Shown: positions 9,061-18,773, numbered from the stretch's first letter. The stretch: DNA of 64,000 bases from Nocardioides pini (GCF_026712185.1 NZ_JAPPUX010000005.1:360262-424261), one strand, 5' to 3'. The notes: generated by a model from the sequence alone, not told the origin. Numbers and translations: made by a program.

Positions 9061-9481
9061 GTCGGCCGCGAGCGCTTTATGCAAACCGGGCTACTGCGGA
9101 GGCGAATGGTCGAGGTCGTGCCGAAAAGCCAGCCCCCGTCATCATGCCGAGACGCCACGCTCATGGGCTGATCTGGATGTCGACAGCATCCCCGACAGGC
9201 GGAATGACGCGTTCAGTCGGGCGCCGAACCGTCGAGCTCCGCGCCCAGTTCGTCGCCATCACCGCGCTGGTCGCCGACCCCGAACACCTGAGCCCGACCC
9301 GACCCGACCCGAGCAGGCTAGTCGAGACCAGCGAGTGGGTCCTCGGCGTACGGCGCGATCGTGGCTGGCAATGACCGGTTCGCAGCTCGGCGGGCCAAGC
9401 CTCGCGTGGGCACACCCCAGCTCGCAACAGCACACCGACGCAGTCTCCCGAGGCGCCCAGAACAGCATTAGCGTGCCGACC
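9061..9481. other. Gap without a supported gene
   Basis: About 420 bp between two lipoprotein genes. One short plus-strand frame (9204-9374, 56 residues) is open but has no convincing start signal. TAGCGT (9469-9474), 7 nt before the next ATG, is the only regulatory signal I would name. A short acccg-type run near 9300 is low-complexity. Confidence 0.4.
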
Positions 9482-10099
9482 ATGAAGCCTTTCAGCGGTT
9501 TCTCGATGCTGACCGTTGTCGCGGTCCTGATAACGGGTTGCGGCGAGCCGGACCGAAAGGCGGAGCCAACAGGTCACGCGGAGACCGCCCCACCAGTCTC
9601 CGCCGCGACACCTTCGAAAGTGGTGTCGGCGACGACGTCCGAGTGCAAGGACAAGAGGGGCGACGGCGGTCCGATGGATCTCGTATCGGCAAGCATCCGC
9701 ATGAGCGACAGCGTGCTGGTTACCGCCGAGCTTGCTGCGCCCCTTCCACGCAACGACACCGTGAGCGTCGGCGTGCTGGCTCAGAGCCGGGACTACGACG
9801 TTTCGCTGTTGGTTGGGACGTGGGTGAACGGGCGCGCAACCGAGCACTACGTCAACAAGGTGCCCCCCGACAGTCGAGACGATCTTCCACTATCAGGAAT
9901 TCATGACAACGGCAGGAGGGTGACCATGAGGTTCCCTATCTCTGCGGTGGACGACCTAGGAGACAGTTGGCGGTGGGGCGCCTGGACAAACGCGCTGAGT
10001 GAATTCACGGATGCAACGGGTGGGGACGTGGACGCATGCCCAGGGCCTCCAGCCGGAATGGGAACCCAACGATTTGATCCGACGGACCGCAAGGACTGA
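9482..10099 (+). CDS. Small putative lipoprotein
   Basis: A 205-residue protein. Residues 1-20 are a lipoprotein signal (FSMLTVVAVLITGCGEP) with lipobox ITGC. A Thr/Ala/Pro-rich linker reaches about residue 50 and a domain of about 150 residues with two more Cys follows. No recognised family. The ATG is supported by TAGCGT (9469-9474) 7 nt upstream, a leaderless arrangement; the open frame continues far upstream but without coding character. Confidence 0.55.
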   Translation: MKPFSGFSMLTVVAVLITGCGEPDRKAEPTGHAETAPPVSAATPSKVVSATTSECKDKRGDGGPMDLVSASIRMSDSVLVTAELAAPLPRNDTVSVGVLAQSRDYDVSLLVGTWVNGRATEHYVNKVPPDSRDDLPLSGIHDNGRRVTMRFPISAVDDLGDSWRWGAWTNALSEFTDATGGDVDACPGPPAGMGTQRFDPTDRKD

Positions 10100-10356
10100 C
10101 CGCAGTCCCGGATTCTTGGAACCACTGCGTCGCGCGGTCCTCCGGCCGCGTGTGCGCCCGGCGGGCAAGTCGCACGTCTCCGGGTCCACCGGGCGGGCCG
10201 GGCCTGCGGGGCTGGCGCACTGACTCGCGGCGCAATGTCGCGCCCCGGACGGTGCGCGGCGGTGTGACGCACTCACGCTCGAGAAGGAACGCCCCATGAT
10301 GTGGCGAGTCATTGATTAACGCAGCGCTGAGTAGCCGGTTCGCTTACGGTGCCCCC

Positions 10357-10752
10357 ATGTTCTTGGGACTCAAAGCTGGTCTTGCAGCTGCCTTCGCCGT
10401 CTTCGCGTCACTCGCGGTGGCGCCGACGGCGCAAGCGCATCACCAGCCCTACTACGGCATGAGCGCAATGACTGTCGCGGAGCACCTCGAATGTCGAAAC
10501 TTCACTGGACACGGGTCTGGCCAGTTCAACATCGGTTCCGGCGTCTGCTGGCTCAAGGGGCGGCGCGTCAACATCATCACGTTCAGAGGTCCCGGGCAGC
10601 AGGCTGAATGGAATGGCGCCGCCACGTTGGGCTTCGGTCCACGATTTCACTGGGCTGTCGGGCGGGGGGCCAACATCGTCGCTCGGAATGGAAATCTCGA
10701 CGCTGCGCGCGTTGGCGCGGTTGCGCTTCCTGGTCGCGTGCGACACGGCTGA
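10357..10752 (+). CDS. Small secreted protein
   Basis: A 131-residue protein with a clear Sec signal peptide (LKAGLAAAFAVFASLAVAPT, then AQA just before HHQPYYG). The mature part has two Cys (HLECRNF and GVCWLKG) and no recognised domain. TACGGT (10345-10350) ends 6 nt before the ATG at 10357, so this start is preferred over 10312. Its 3' end is followed by about 170 bp before the HNH gene. Confidence 0.55.
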   Translation: MFLGLKAGLAAAFAVFASLAVAPTAQAHHQPYYGMSAMTVAEHLECRNFTGHGSGQFNIGSGVCWLKGRRVNIITFRGPGQQAEWNGAATLGFGPRFHWAVGRGANIVARNGNLDAARVGAVALPGRVRHG

Positions 10753-10921
10753 CGGGTCAGTGCTCCCGCCCCTGTCGTACTGCCCACGCGGCGCTGCGCA
10801 GCACCCTCACCAAGCGAGCCGAACAACCTCGCGACAAGACCTCCCGGTGGAGCGACGGCCTCTCCACAAGTCCGTCTCCGAGGCCGACCTGACTGTCGGT
10901 GCCTGCTGGAAGAGTGCCTGC

Positions 10922-12184
10922 ATGACAGCGATCGCACACTTCGACGACAACGAGGTGGTGGCGTTCGCGCGGTGGCTGGAGGCCGACCTCGCGGCGGTGA
11001 CGGAGCGGCCGCTGTGGTCGATGTCGACCCAGGAGGCCGAAGAGGCGTTGCTGTCGCTGACCCGGGTCCGGGGCCAGCTCGACGCGCTGTTGATGCGCGT
11101 CCTGCGGCAGGCGGAGGCGGTGGGCGCCGGGATGGACACCGGGGCCACGTCGACGACCAACTGGTGGTCGCACGCGACCCGCACCACCCGGGCCGAGGCG
11201 CACAGGACGGCACGGCTGGCGAAGACGCTGGAGGACCACGACGACCTCGCCCACGCGTTGGCGTCGGGCGACCTGCGCACCGACCAGGCGCGGGTGATCG
11301 CCGCTGCGGTGGACGACCTGCCCGACGCGGTCGAGGACTGGCTGCCGGCTGCTGCGACGCGGTTCCTGCTGGAAAAGGCACGCGAGCACGACGCCAAGGA
11401 CCTCCGCACGTTGGGTCGCCGGGTGCTGGAGGCGGTAGATCCTGAGGCTGCGGATGCCGACGAGGCGCGACGCCTCGAGGCCGAGGAGGCCGATGCTGTG
11501 GCGAGAGCCTCGTTCTCCATGGTCGACGACGGTCACGGCACGTGCCACGGTCGCTTCACCATCCCCTCACTCCACGGGGCGATGCTGGCGAAGGACCTCA
11601 AGGCTCGCGTCGCACGCGAGTGCCGGAACGGCCGTGTCGACGTTGGGGAGGGCGAGGAGCGGCCGTCGACACTGACCCGGCACCGGATGGGCCGGGCGTT
11701 CATGGACTACATCGAGACCCGACCGGCGGCGTCCGCGCCTCGGGCAGGCGGAGTGGCGGCGACGGTCGTGGTGACCATGCAGCTCGAGACCTTGCTCGGT
11801 GGCGCGAAGGCCGCGTCCCTCGACACCGGCAGCCGCATCAGTGCCGGCGAGGCGAGACGGATCGCCTGCCGCGCCGGCATCATCCCGGTCGTGCTCGGTG
11901 GGCCGAGCGTGCCGCTCGACGTTGGCCGCAAGCGGCGCTTCCACACCGAGGTGCAACGGATCGCGATGGGCATCCGCGACGGAGGCTGCACGGCCGCAGG
12001 TTGCGACGCACCGCCTGCGATGACCGAGGCCCACCACGACGAGGTGCCGTGGGGCAAGGGAGGTGGGACCAGCGTGGAGAAGGGTCGGCTGCTCTGCCCG
12101 CCCCACCACCGGCGCATCCACGACCCGGCGTTCCAGCACATGCTCGACAAGCACGGCAAGGTCCGCTTCACCCGGCGGACGTGA
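10922..12184 (+). CDS. DUF222 / HNH endonuclease-domain protein (13E12 type)
   Basis: A 420-residue protein. Residues 1-300 are the helical DUF222 (13E12 repeat) region and residues about 350-415 are an HNH nuclease domain with CTAAGCDAPPAMTEAHHDEV and LLCPPHHRRIHDP, giving the zinc Cys pairs and catalytic His. These genes are abundant in actinobacteria and often occur in several copies; they are thought to be mobile or phage-derived but have no proven role. The ATG at 10922 begins the conserved part; the open frame reaches back to 10613. Confidence 0.85.
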   Translation: MTAIAHFDDNEVVAFARWLEADLAAVTERPLWSMSTQEAEEALLSLTRVRGQLDALLMRVLRQAEAVGAGMDTGATSTTNWWSHATRTTRAEAHRTARLAKTLEDHDDLAHALASGDLRTDQARVIAAAVDDLPDAVEDWLPAAATRFLLEKAREHDAKDLRTLGRRVLEAVDPEAADADEARRLEAEEADAVARASFSMVDDGHGTCHGRFTIPSLHGAMLAKDLKARVARECRNGRVDVGEGEERPSTLTRHRMGRAFMDYIETRPAASAPRAGGVAATVVVTMQLETLLGGAKAASLDTGSRISAGEARRIACRAGIIPVVLGGPSVPLDVGRKRRFHTEVQRIAMGIRDGGCTAAGCDAPPAMTEAHHDEVPWGKGGGTSVEKGRLLCPPHHRRIHDPAFQHMLDKHGKVRFTRRT

Positions 12185-12283
12185 GGGTCACACGCGCGGC
12201 GCGTCGACGTACGCCCCATCGCCGTCGGCGACCGGGGCCTTCCGGCTCTTCCTGCGCCACCTGCGCAGCGGGACAGTGGAGTC

Positions 12284-12808
12284 ATGACCGAGCAGCAGCC
12301 CTATGAGGTGGTGCGGGACTACCCCGACTTCCAGCTGCGGCGCTATCCCGACCACGTGGTCGCCGAGACGCAGGTGACCGCCTCGTTCGAGGGCGCCGGC
12401 AACACGTCCTTCCGGCGGCTCGTCGGCTACATCGGCGGGCGCAACACCGAGTCGCGCAAGGTGGCGATGACAGCTCCGGTCGTCCAGGAGTCCGAGGGCG
12501 ACACGGCAGGCCGCTTCATCGTCGGCTTCGTGATGCCCGCCGGCCTCGACCTCGACAGCGCTCCGGACCCGACGGACCCGGACGTGCGGCTGCGGGAGGT
12601 GCCGGCACAGACAGCCGCGGCGTTGAGGTTCTCGGGGCGGTGGACCCGCGAACGGTACGACGCGCACGCCCGCCGCCTCCTCGCGGCCCTGGAGGAGGCG
12701 GGTTTCGAGGTCGTGGGACCGCCGCGGTTCGCCCGGTTCGACCCACCGTGGACGCCGTGGTTCCTGCGGCGCAACGAGGTCGTCGTACCGGTGGCGGATC
12801 CGGGTTGA
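12284..12808 (+). CDS. SOUL family heme-binding protein
   Basis: A 174-residue soluble protein covering a complete SOUL/HBP domain: YEVVRDYPDFQLRRYPDHVV at the start, KVAMTAPVV in the middle and PRFARFDPPWTPWFLRRNEV at the end. Family members bind heme or related tetrapyrroles. GACAGT lies 6 nt before the ATG, consistent with a leaderless transcript. It stands alone between the HNH gene and a convergent nucleotidyltransferase. Confidence 0.85.
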   Translation: MTEQQPYEVVRDYPDFQLRRYPDHVVAETQVTASFEGAGNTSFRRLVGYIGGRNTESRKVAMTAPVVQESEGDTAGRFIVGFVMPAGLDLDSAPDPTDPDVRLREVPAQTAAALRFSGRWTRERYDAHARRLLAALEEAGFEVVGPPRFARFDPPWTPWFLRRNEVVVPVADPG

Positions 12809-12966
12809 GCCGAGTGCAGCGCAATGCCTGTGCACGTCGCCCGTCCGGCGGGCTAGCCTCGAGGCCTCGCCTCACCCCTGGGGCGGACGGGCTCCGCAGG
12901 CTCGACCTGCGCGGCGACCGTGATCCGTGAACAGTGGTCCGACCACATCGGCAGGGGTTGCCCGGC

Positions 12967-12988
12967 GGCCGGGTCTCCGGACCCGGCC
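12967..12988 (-). terminator. Hairpin after the nucleotidyltransferase gene
   Basis: A perfect 9-bp stem (GGCCGGGTC/GACCCGGCC) with a 4-nt loop lies just past the stop of the minus-strand gene ending at 13000. It has no U-tract, as is common in high-GC actinobacteria. Confidence 0.5.
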
Positions 12989-12999
12989 CGTCGGTGCCC

Positions 13000-13521
13000 T
13001 CAGCCCCGGCCGTGTGCCTCGCGGAGCGCGGCGAGGTCGGCTCGGTCCTTCGCGCCGCCCTCGTCGTCCGGGCGGGCCGAGGCCTTGCCCTCGATGAGCA
13101 TCTCCAACGCCACGACGCGGACCCCGAGGTGCCCGAGCGGTCGACGGACGTGGGCGAGCGGGCCGTCCGACAGCACGACGGGCTGCCCCGGCACCGGTAC
13201 GACGACCCGGCCCGCGCCGTCGGTCTCGACGAACGTGAGCTGGAGGTCGTCCCCGTCCCCGGCGTAGGTGGTCCCGAGGAGGTCGTCGTCGTGCGGCGTG
13301 TGGACCCAGCCGGCCGCGGTGAGCGCGTCGTGCACCCTCGCCTCGTCGACGCGCCGGACCAGGACGTCGATGTCGTCGTGGGGTCGGGTCAGGCGGCCGA
13401 CCCACAGGTCGACGGCCCACCCGCCGAAGAACCAGTGGTCGAGCCCCGCTGACTCGAGCGCGTCGGCTGCGCTCGCCAGCGCGGCGGTGCGCGGCGTCAG
13501 CTCCAGCGACGGATCGTCCAT
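13000..13521 (-). CDS. Nucleotidyltransferase-fold protein (aminoglycoside adenylyltransferase-like)
   Basis: A 173-residue protein with GGWAVDLWVGR followed by HDDIDVLVRR, the glycine turn and DxD metal-binding motif of the nucleotidyltransferase fold as seen in ANT(2'')-type and MNT-type proteins. A resistance or toxin-antitoxin role cannot be claimed: no HEPN partner lies beside it and the substrate pocket is not diagnostic. The ATG at 13521 fits the start of the conserved part; an upstream ATG at 13581 is in frame. It is followed by a terminator-like hairpin. Confidence 0.7.
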   Translation of the reverse strand: MDDPSLELTPRTAALASAADALESAGLDHWFFGGWAVDLWVGRLTRPHDDIDVLVRRVDEARVHDALTAAGWVHTPHDDDLLGTTYAGDGDDLQLTFVETDGAGRVVVPVPGQPVVLSDGPLAHVRRPLGHLGVRVVALEMLIEGKASARPDDEGGAKDRADLAALREAHGRG

Positions 13522-13608
13522 CGGGTGCCCCGTCTCGTCGGTCCTCCGCCCAGCGTCCTCGGGCGGCACGCCCGGTGGCAAGCCGTGCGCGCAGCGGTCC
13601 GGACCGGC

Positions 13609-14373
13609 TCAGCCGCGCAGGCGCACGGACAGGCAGGTGACGCAGCCCTCGAGCTTCTCGTACTCCGTGACGTCGACGGCGACGACCCGCAGCCCGCGCT
13701 CCTCGTAGAGCGCGCGGGTCCGGGGCGCGGCGGACGACATCAGCACCGTCGAGTCGTCGAGCAGCACGACGTGCGACCCGGGCTCCTCCGGGACGGGCAG
13801 GTACGACGACCACACCGCGGGGTCGTCGACGACCTCGTCCCAGCCCACGACGGTGCCGTCGGGCAGGGCGGTGACCGCCGACTTGAGGTGCAGCGCCTTC
13901 GTCAGCGGGACCGCCACGACGGAGGCACCGAGGGGCGCGAGGTGCGCGGCGAGCTGGTCGATGCCGGCCCGGTTGGTGCGGCCGCCGAGGCCGACCCACA
14001 CGGTGCCGTCGTGCTTGAGGACGTCGCCGCCGTCGAGCGTGCCGGGTGCCTCGATGCGGGCGATGCGGTAGCCGAGGTCGCGCAGCACCTGCTCGGTGCC
14101 GGCGACCTCGGGCTTGCGCTCGTCGGCGCCGGGACGCGTGAGGACGGCCAGGTCGTCGTACATCACCACGGTGTCCTCGACGAAGACCGAGTCGGGGCAG
14201 TCCGGGGCCGGCGGGACCTCGATGGTCTCCCAGCCCTCGGCCTGCAGCGCGGCGACGTACGCCTCCCACTGGCGCTCCGCGAGCGCGAGGTCGACCGGGA
14301 CGCGGTCGATGTGGGTCAGCAGGCCCTCGGCGAGGCGGGGGCTGGGGCGGCGGACGAGGGCGCGACGGTTCAC
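13609..14373 (-). CDS. ddaH: Dimethylargininase (DDAH)
   Basis: A 254-residue enzyme of the DDAH/amidinotransferase fold, normal length, expected to hydrolyse methylated arginines to citrulline. Visible motifs are DSVFVEDTVV, LDGGDVL, GLGGRTN, the His in ALHLKSAVT and the catalytic Cys near the end in EGCVTCLS. The GTG at 14373 is chosen because GGAGG precedes it by 8 nt. The end of this gene was copied to 5209-5357, where it is decayed. The fadD gene upstream is on the same strand, 37 bp away. Confidence 0.85.
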   Translation of the reverse strand: MNRRALVRRPSPRLAEGLLTHIDRVPVDLALAERQWEAYVAALQAEGWETIEVPPAPDCPDSVFVEDTVVMYDDLAVLTRPGADERKPEVAGTEQVLRDLGYRIARIEAPGTLDGGDVLKHDGTVWVGLGGRTNRAGIDQLAAHLAPLGASVVAVPLTKALHLKSAVTALPDGTVVGWDEVVDDPAVWSSYLPVPEEPGSHVVLLDDSTVLMSSAAPRTRALYEERGLRVVAVDVTEYEKLEGCVTCLSVRLRG

Positions 14374-14410
14374 CTGCCGATCCTCCCAGCCCGGCGTCCC
14401 ACCCCGGTCA

Positions 14411-16108
14411 TCAGTCGTGGGGATCCCGCAGCCGAGCCACGACCTCGCGACGCAGGACCTTGCCCATCGGGTTGGTCGGCAGGTCGTCGACGAACACCAC
14501 CCGGCGCGGCACCTTGTAGGGCGTGAGGCCCTGCCGCGTGTGCGCGCGCAGCTCGTCGGGCTGCACCGGCACGCCCTCCACGAGCACGACCGCCGCGACG
14601 ACCTCCTCGCCGCCGTCCTCGTGCGGCAGGCCGACGACCGCCACGTCCACCACGCCGGCATGCGTGCGGAGCACGGCCTCCACCTCGGAGGGGTAGACGT
14701 TGAACCCGCCGGTGATGATGACTTCCTTGATGCGGTCCACGATCGTCAGGAACCCATCGGGCGACATGGTCACCACGTCCCCGGTGCGGAACCACCCGTC
14801 GTGGAACGCGGCCGCTGTCTCCTGCGGCAGTCCGCGGTAGCCCGCGAAGACCTGCGGACCCCGGACCAGCAGCTCGCCCCGCTCTCCCTGGGGGACCTCG
14901 CGGTCGAGGTCGTCCGGGTCCGCGACCCGGATCTGCACGTCCGGGAAGGGCACCCCGATCGCACCGGGCCGACGCGCGCCGGTCATCGGGTTGCCGACGA
15001 TCACCGGTGACGTCTCGGTGAGTCCGTAGCCCTCCACGAGCAGCCCGGCCGTGGCGGCCTCCCAGCGCTCGACGAGCGGGGCGGGCAGGGGCATCGCCCC
15101 CGAGAGGGCGTAGCGGATGCCCCTGATCGAGACGCCGCGGCGCTCCGCCTCGTCGACGATGCGCTGGTAGAGCGGCGGCACGGCCGGCACGAAGCTCGGC
15201 ACCTCCCGTGCGACGGCGTCCATGATGAGGCCGATCTCGGGCTTGGGCAGCAGCACGAGCTTGGCCGCCAGGGCCACGCCGAGCAGCACGCTCACCGTCA
15301 CGCCGTAGGCGTGGAACAGTGGCAGCGCCACCAGGAAGGACTCCTGACCCTCCTTCAGCCCCGGCACCCATGCGCGACCCTGCATCACGTTGGCGACGAG
15401 GTTGCGGTGCAGCAGCGGCACGCCCTTCGGCACGCCGGTCGTGCCGGAGGTGTAGAGCAGCAGCGCGACGTCGTCGCGGTCCGGACGCGGGTGCGACTCG
15501 TCCAGCGGCGCGGCTGCGGCGAGCTCGTCCCACTGCATCGCCCGGGGTGCCGGCGAGGTCAGCTGCTCGCGCGCGGCGCGCGCCTTCGGGATCGGCAGGC
15601 GCAAGGCGAGGCGCTTCGTCCAGGGGAGGCGGGTGGTCAGGTCGACCGCGACCACGTGCTCGAGCGCCGAGTCGGCGACGAGAGCCTCGACGACCGGCAC
15701 CACCTTGTCCCACACGATCGCGACGCGGGCGCCGTGGTCGACGAACGGTCGCCGCAGCTCGGAGGCCGTGTAGAGCGGGTTGTGCTCGACGACGGTGGCG
15801 CCGAGCCGCAGTACCGCGAAGAAGGCGATGACGTTCTGCGGGCAGTTGGGCATCACGAGGGCGACGTTGTCGCCGGGACGTACGCCGAGGGCGTGCAGGC
15901 CGCCCGCGACGCGGCGTACCTCCTCGTCGACCTCGGCGTAGGTCGAGACGCGTCCCAGGAAGTCCACCGCGGGCCGGTCGGGGTGGTGGCGTGCTGCGTC
16001 GTCCCACAGGTCGAGCACCGTGGTGTCGCCGTAGTCGAGGTGCAGGGGCACGCCCGGCGCGTAGGAGTCTGCCCACGGGGGCTGCTGAGCGGGCACGGTC
16101 TTCCTCAC
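14411..16108 (-). CDS. fadD: Long-chain fatty acid--CoA ligase
   Basis: A 565-residue AMP-forming acyl-CoA synthetase. It has the P-loop-like LLLYTSGTTGVPKGVPLLHR, the A5 motif GYGLTETSPV, the A8 region FRTGDVVTMSPDGFLTIVDR and the C-terminal Lys in LPTNPMGKVLRR. It should activate fatty acids for beta-oxidation, matching the fadH, CoA-transferase and fadA/fadB genes nearby. The GTG at 16108 has an excellent GAGGAGG; the open frame continues upstream without conservation. The exact chain-length preference is not readable. Confidence 0.85.
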   Translation of the reverse strand: MRKTVPAQQPPWADSYAPGVPLHLDYGDTTVLDLWDDAARHHPDRPAVDFLGRVSTYAEVDEEVRRVAGGLHALGVRPGDNVALVMPNCPQNVIAFFAVLRLGATVVEHNPLYTASELRRPFVDHGARVAIVWDKVVPVVEALVADSALEHVVAVDLTTRLPWTKRLALRLPIPKARAAREQLTSPAPRAMQWDELAAAAPLDESHPRPDRDDVALLLYTSGTTGVPKGVPLLHRNLVANVMQGRAWVPGLKEGQESFLVALPLFHAYGVTVSVLLGVALAAKLVLLPKPEIGLIMDAVAREVPSFVPAVPPLYQRIVDEAERRGVSIRGIRYALSGAMPLPAPLVERWEAATAGLLVEGYGLTETSPVIVGNPMTGARRPGAIGVPFPDVQIRVADPDDLDREVPQGERGELLVRGPQVFAGYRGLPQETAAAFHDGWFRTGDVVTMSPDGFLTIVDRIKEVIITGGFNVYPSEVEAVLRTHAGVVDVAVVGLPHEDGGEEVVAAVVLVEGVPVQPDELRAHTRQGLTPYKVPRRVVFVDDLPTNPMGKVLRREVVARLRDPHD

Positions 16109-16279
16109 GTCCTCCTCGCGGCAGGGACCCGCGACCCTCCCAACGTATCGCTCGCGACGGGCCCGGTGTCGCCCGGGCCGCAGGAGCAGTTCGGTCCCCC
16201 GACGGGGGACCAACGCCCCTGCCGCAGGCGAGGACGTCGGAGCAGGCTCGGCTCATCAGCAGAACGAGCGGAGGACACC

Positions 16280-16750
16280 GTGATCACCAGCAGCAGACGC
16301 AGCATGCACCCCACCGACGTGGTCGTTCGGGTCATGGTGTGGCCGGTGGCGACCGTGCCCGGCGAGGCCTCCCTGCTCGAGGTCGCGGAGTCGTTGGCGG
16401 CCGACGGCGTGGGCGCCCTCGGCGTGGTCGAGAGCGGTCAGCTCGTCGGTGTCGTGTCCGAGCGCGACGTCGTGCACCACCTGGCGCAGGGCGCGAACCC
16501 CGACCACGTGACGGCGGCCGACGTGATGGCCACCGACCTCGTCACCGCCCACCCGGACGACCGGATCCTCGACACCGCCCGGCGGATGGTGGAGGCGCAG
16601 GTCCGGCACCTGCCCGTCATCGACGACGGGGACGTCGCGGGCTTCGTCTCCATGCGCGACCTCTTCGAGGTGCTCGTCGACGTCGCCGCCCACGAGGAGG
16701 ACGTGGTCGTGGTCCCCAGCGGGACGCGGGTCGTGGTGCGCCAGGAGTGA
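16280..16750 (+). CDS. CBS-domain-pair protein
   Basis: A 156-residue protein consisting of two CBS domains (residues about 12-65 and 78-135), with typical GVVSERDVVHHLA and GFVSMRDLFEVLV strand-helix pairs. CBS pairs bind adenosine nucleotides and regulate partner proteins; none is identified here. The GTG at 16280 has GGAGG 6 nt upstream and is preferred over the in-frame ATG nine codons later. The gene ends 9 bp before the convergent fadH stop. Confidence 0.8.
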   Translation: MITSSRRSMHPTDVVVRVMVWPVATVPGEASLLEVAESLAADGVGALGVVESGQLVGVVSERDVVHHLAQGANPDHVTAADVMATDLVTAHPDDRILDTARRMVEAQVRHLPVIDDGDVAGFVSMRDLFEVLVDVAAHEEDVVVVPSGTRVVVRQE

Positions 16751-16759
16751 GACGCCTGC

Positions 16760-18772
16760 TCAGAGCGCCGCGACGACCTCGGTGCCCTGCTTGATCGCGC
16801 GCTTGGCGTCGAGCTCGGCGGCCACGTCGGCACCGCCGATGAGGTGCGCGTCGCGACCGATGCCGTCGTAGAGGTCGCGCACGGAGTCCTGGCCGGCGCA
16901 CACCACGATGGTGTCGGCCTCGATCACCCGGGAGACCCCGTCGACGGTGACGTGCAGGCCCTCGTCGTCGATGCGGTCGTACGTCGCCCCGCTGACCTGG
17001 GTCACCCGCGACTGCTTCAGCACCGCGCGATGGGCCCAGCCGGACGTCTTGCCGAGCCCGATGCCGATGGGCGTGGTCTTGCGCTGCACGAGCGTCACCT
17101 CGCGCGCGGGCGTCCGCGGCTTGGCCTCCGTCAGGCCGCCGGGGCTGAGCGCGGGGTCGCCGACGCCCCAGTGGGCCATCCAGTCGTCGAGGTCCTCCTC
17201 CTCGTGGGTGAGGAAGACACTGACGTCGACGCCGATGCCGCCGGCGCCGATCACCGCGACCCTCCTGCCCGGCACGACCGCACCGCTCAGCACGTCGGCG
17301 TACGACGCCACGCTCGGGTGGTCGATGCCGGGGATCTCCGGGATGCGAGGCTCCACGCCGGTCGCGACGACCACGTGGTCGAAGCCGGCGAGGTCGGCGG
17401 CGGTGGCGGCGGTCGAGAGGCGTACGTCGACGCTGAGGACCTCGAGCCGGCGGGTGAAGTAGCGCAGGGTGTCGGCGAAGTCCTCCTTGCCGGGGACCGC
17501 CATCGCGAGGCGGAACTGGCCGCCGAGCTCGGGCGCCTTCTCGAAGAGCGTCACCGCGAAGCCGCGCTCGGCAGCGGACGTGGCGGCGGCGAGACCCGCC
17601 GGGCCGGCGCCGACCACCGCGACGGTCTGCTTCCGGAGCGTCGGCATGAGCACGAGCTCGGTCTCGTGGCAGGCGCGCGGGTTGACCAGGCACGAGGCGC
17701 GCTCGTTGCTGAAGACGTGGTCGAGGCAGGCCTGGTTGCAGGCGATGCAGGTGTTGATCTCGTCGGCGCGCTCGTCCATCGCCTTGGCGACGAAGGCGGG
17801 GTCGGCGAGCAGCGGTCGCGCCATCGAGACGAGGTCGGCCTCGCCGGCGGCCAGGATCTCCTCGGCGAGCTCCGGGGTGTTGATCCGGTTCGACGCGCAG
17901 ACCGGGACGTCGACGACCTGCTTGAGGCGCGCGGTGTGCGAGCGCCAGGCGCCGCGCGGGACCTGCGTGATGATCGTCGGCACCCGCGCCTCGTGCCAGC
18001 CGATGCCGGTGTTGAAGACGGTGACGCCGGCGGCCTGCAGGTGCAGGGCCAGCTCGGCGGTCTCCTCCCAGGTCTGCCCGCCCTCGACGAGGTCGAGCAG
18101 GGAGATCCGGTAGACGATGGGGAAGTCCGGGCCGACCAGCTCCCGCGACCGGCGTACGACCTCGACGGCGAAGTGCATGCGACGCGCGGGCGAGCCGCCC
18201 CACTGGTCGTCGCGGTCGTTGGTGCGCGCGGCGAGGAACTGGTTGATGAGGTAGCCCTCGGAGCCCATGATCTCGACCGCGTCGTAGCCGGCCTTGCGGG
18301 CGAGCGCGACGCTCTTGGCGAAGGCGGTCGCGGTGTGGTCGACGTCCTTGCTCGACATGGCGCTCGGCTTGAAGGGCGTGATCGGCGACTTCTTGTCCGA
18401 CGCGCTCTGCGACAGCGGGTGGTAGCCGTAGCGCCCGGCGTGCAGCACCTGCAGGGCGATCGAGCCGCCGGCGTCGTGCACCGCGCCGGTCACCCGCTCG
18501 TGCCGCATGGCGTGGAGGCGGTTGGTCATCTCGGACGCGAACGGCTTGAGCCAGCCGCGCTTGGTCGGCGCGTAGCCGCCGGTGATGATCAGGCCGACGC
18601 CGCCGCGCGCCCGCTCCTCGAAGAACGCCGCGAGCTTGTCGATGTCCCACGGGTGGTCCTCGAGCCCGGTGTGCATCGAGCCCATGACGATGCGGTTGCG
18701 CAGCGTCAGCGCGTCCGGACCGGCGCCGAGGGTGATCGGCTCGAGCAGGTGGGGGTAGCGGGGGTGCGTCAT
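16760..18772 (-). CDS. fadH: NADPH-dependent 2,4-dienoyl-CoA reductase
   Basis: A 670-residue flavo-iron-sulfur enzyme that reduces 2,4-dienoyl-CoA during oxidation of unsaturated fatty acids. The N-terminal half is an Old Yellow Enzyme-type TIM barrel. A 4Fe-4S motif C-x2-C-x3-C-x11-C begins at CIACNQAC. The C-terminal half has FAD- and NAD(P)-binding folds (VVGAGPAGLAAA and VAVIGAGGIGVDV). Length fits FadH. It starts 1 bp after the padR stop, so both are probably one transcript repressed by that PadR. Confidence 0.88.
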   Translation of the reverse strand: MTHPRYPHLLEPITLGAGPDALTLRNRIVMGSMHTGLEDHPWDIDKLAAFFEERARGGVGLIITGGYAPTKRGWLKPFASEMTNRLHAMRHERVTGAVHDAGGSIALQVLHAGRYGYHPLSQSASDKKSPITPFKPSAMSSKDVDHTATAFAKSVALARKAGYDAVEIMGSEGYLINQFLAARTNDRDDQWGGSPARRMHFAVEVVRRSRELVGPDFPIVYRISLLDLVEGGQTWEETAELALHLQAAGVTVFNTGIGWHEARVPTIITQVPRGAWRSHTARLKQVVDVPVCASNRINTPELAEEILAAGEADLVSMARPLLADPAFVAKAMDERADEINTCIACNQACLDHVFSNERASCLVNPRACHETELVLMPTLRKQTVAVVGAGPAGLAAATSAAERGFAVTLFEKAPELGGQFRLAMAVPGKEDFADTLRYFTRRLEVLSVDVRLSTAATAADLAGFDHVVVATGVEPRIPEIPGIDHPSVASYADVLSGAVVPGRRVAVIGAGGIGVDVSVFLTHEEEDLDDWMAHWGVGDPALSPGGLTEAKPRTPAREVTLVQRKTTPIGIGLGKTSGWAHRAVLKQSRVTQVSGATYDRIDDEGLHVTVDGVSRVIEADTIVVCAGQDSVRDLYDGIGRDAHLIGGADVAAELDAKRAIKQGTEVVAAL

Positions 18773-18773
18773 C

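Noticed and set aside
10922..12184. Homing endonuclease or intein from the HNH domain
   Set aside because: The domain is part of a full DUF222/13E12 protein, with no split host gene around it and no intein splice motifs.
13000..13521. Antibiotic resistance adenylyltransferase
   Set aside because: Only the general nucleotidyltransferase motif is visible; substrate-specific residues and a resistance context are lacking.
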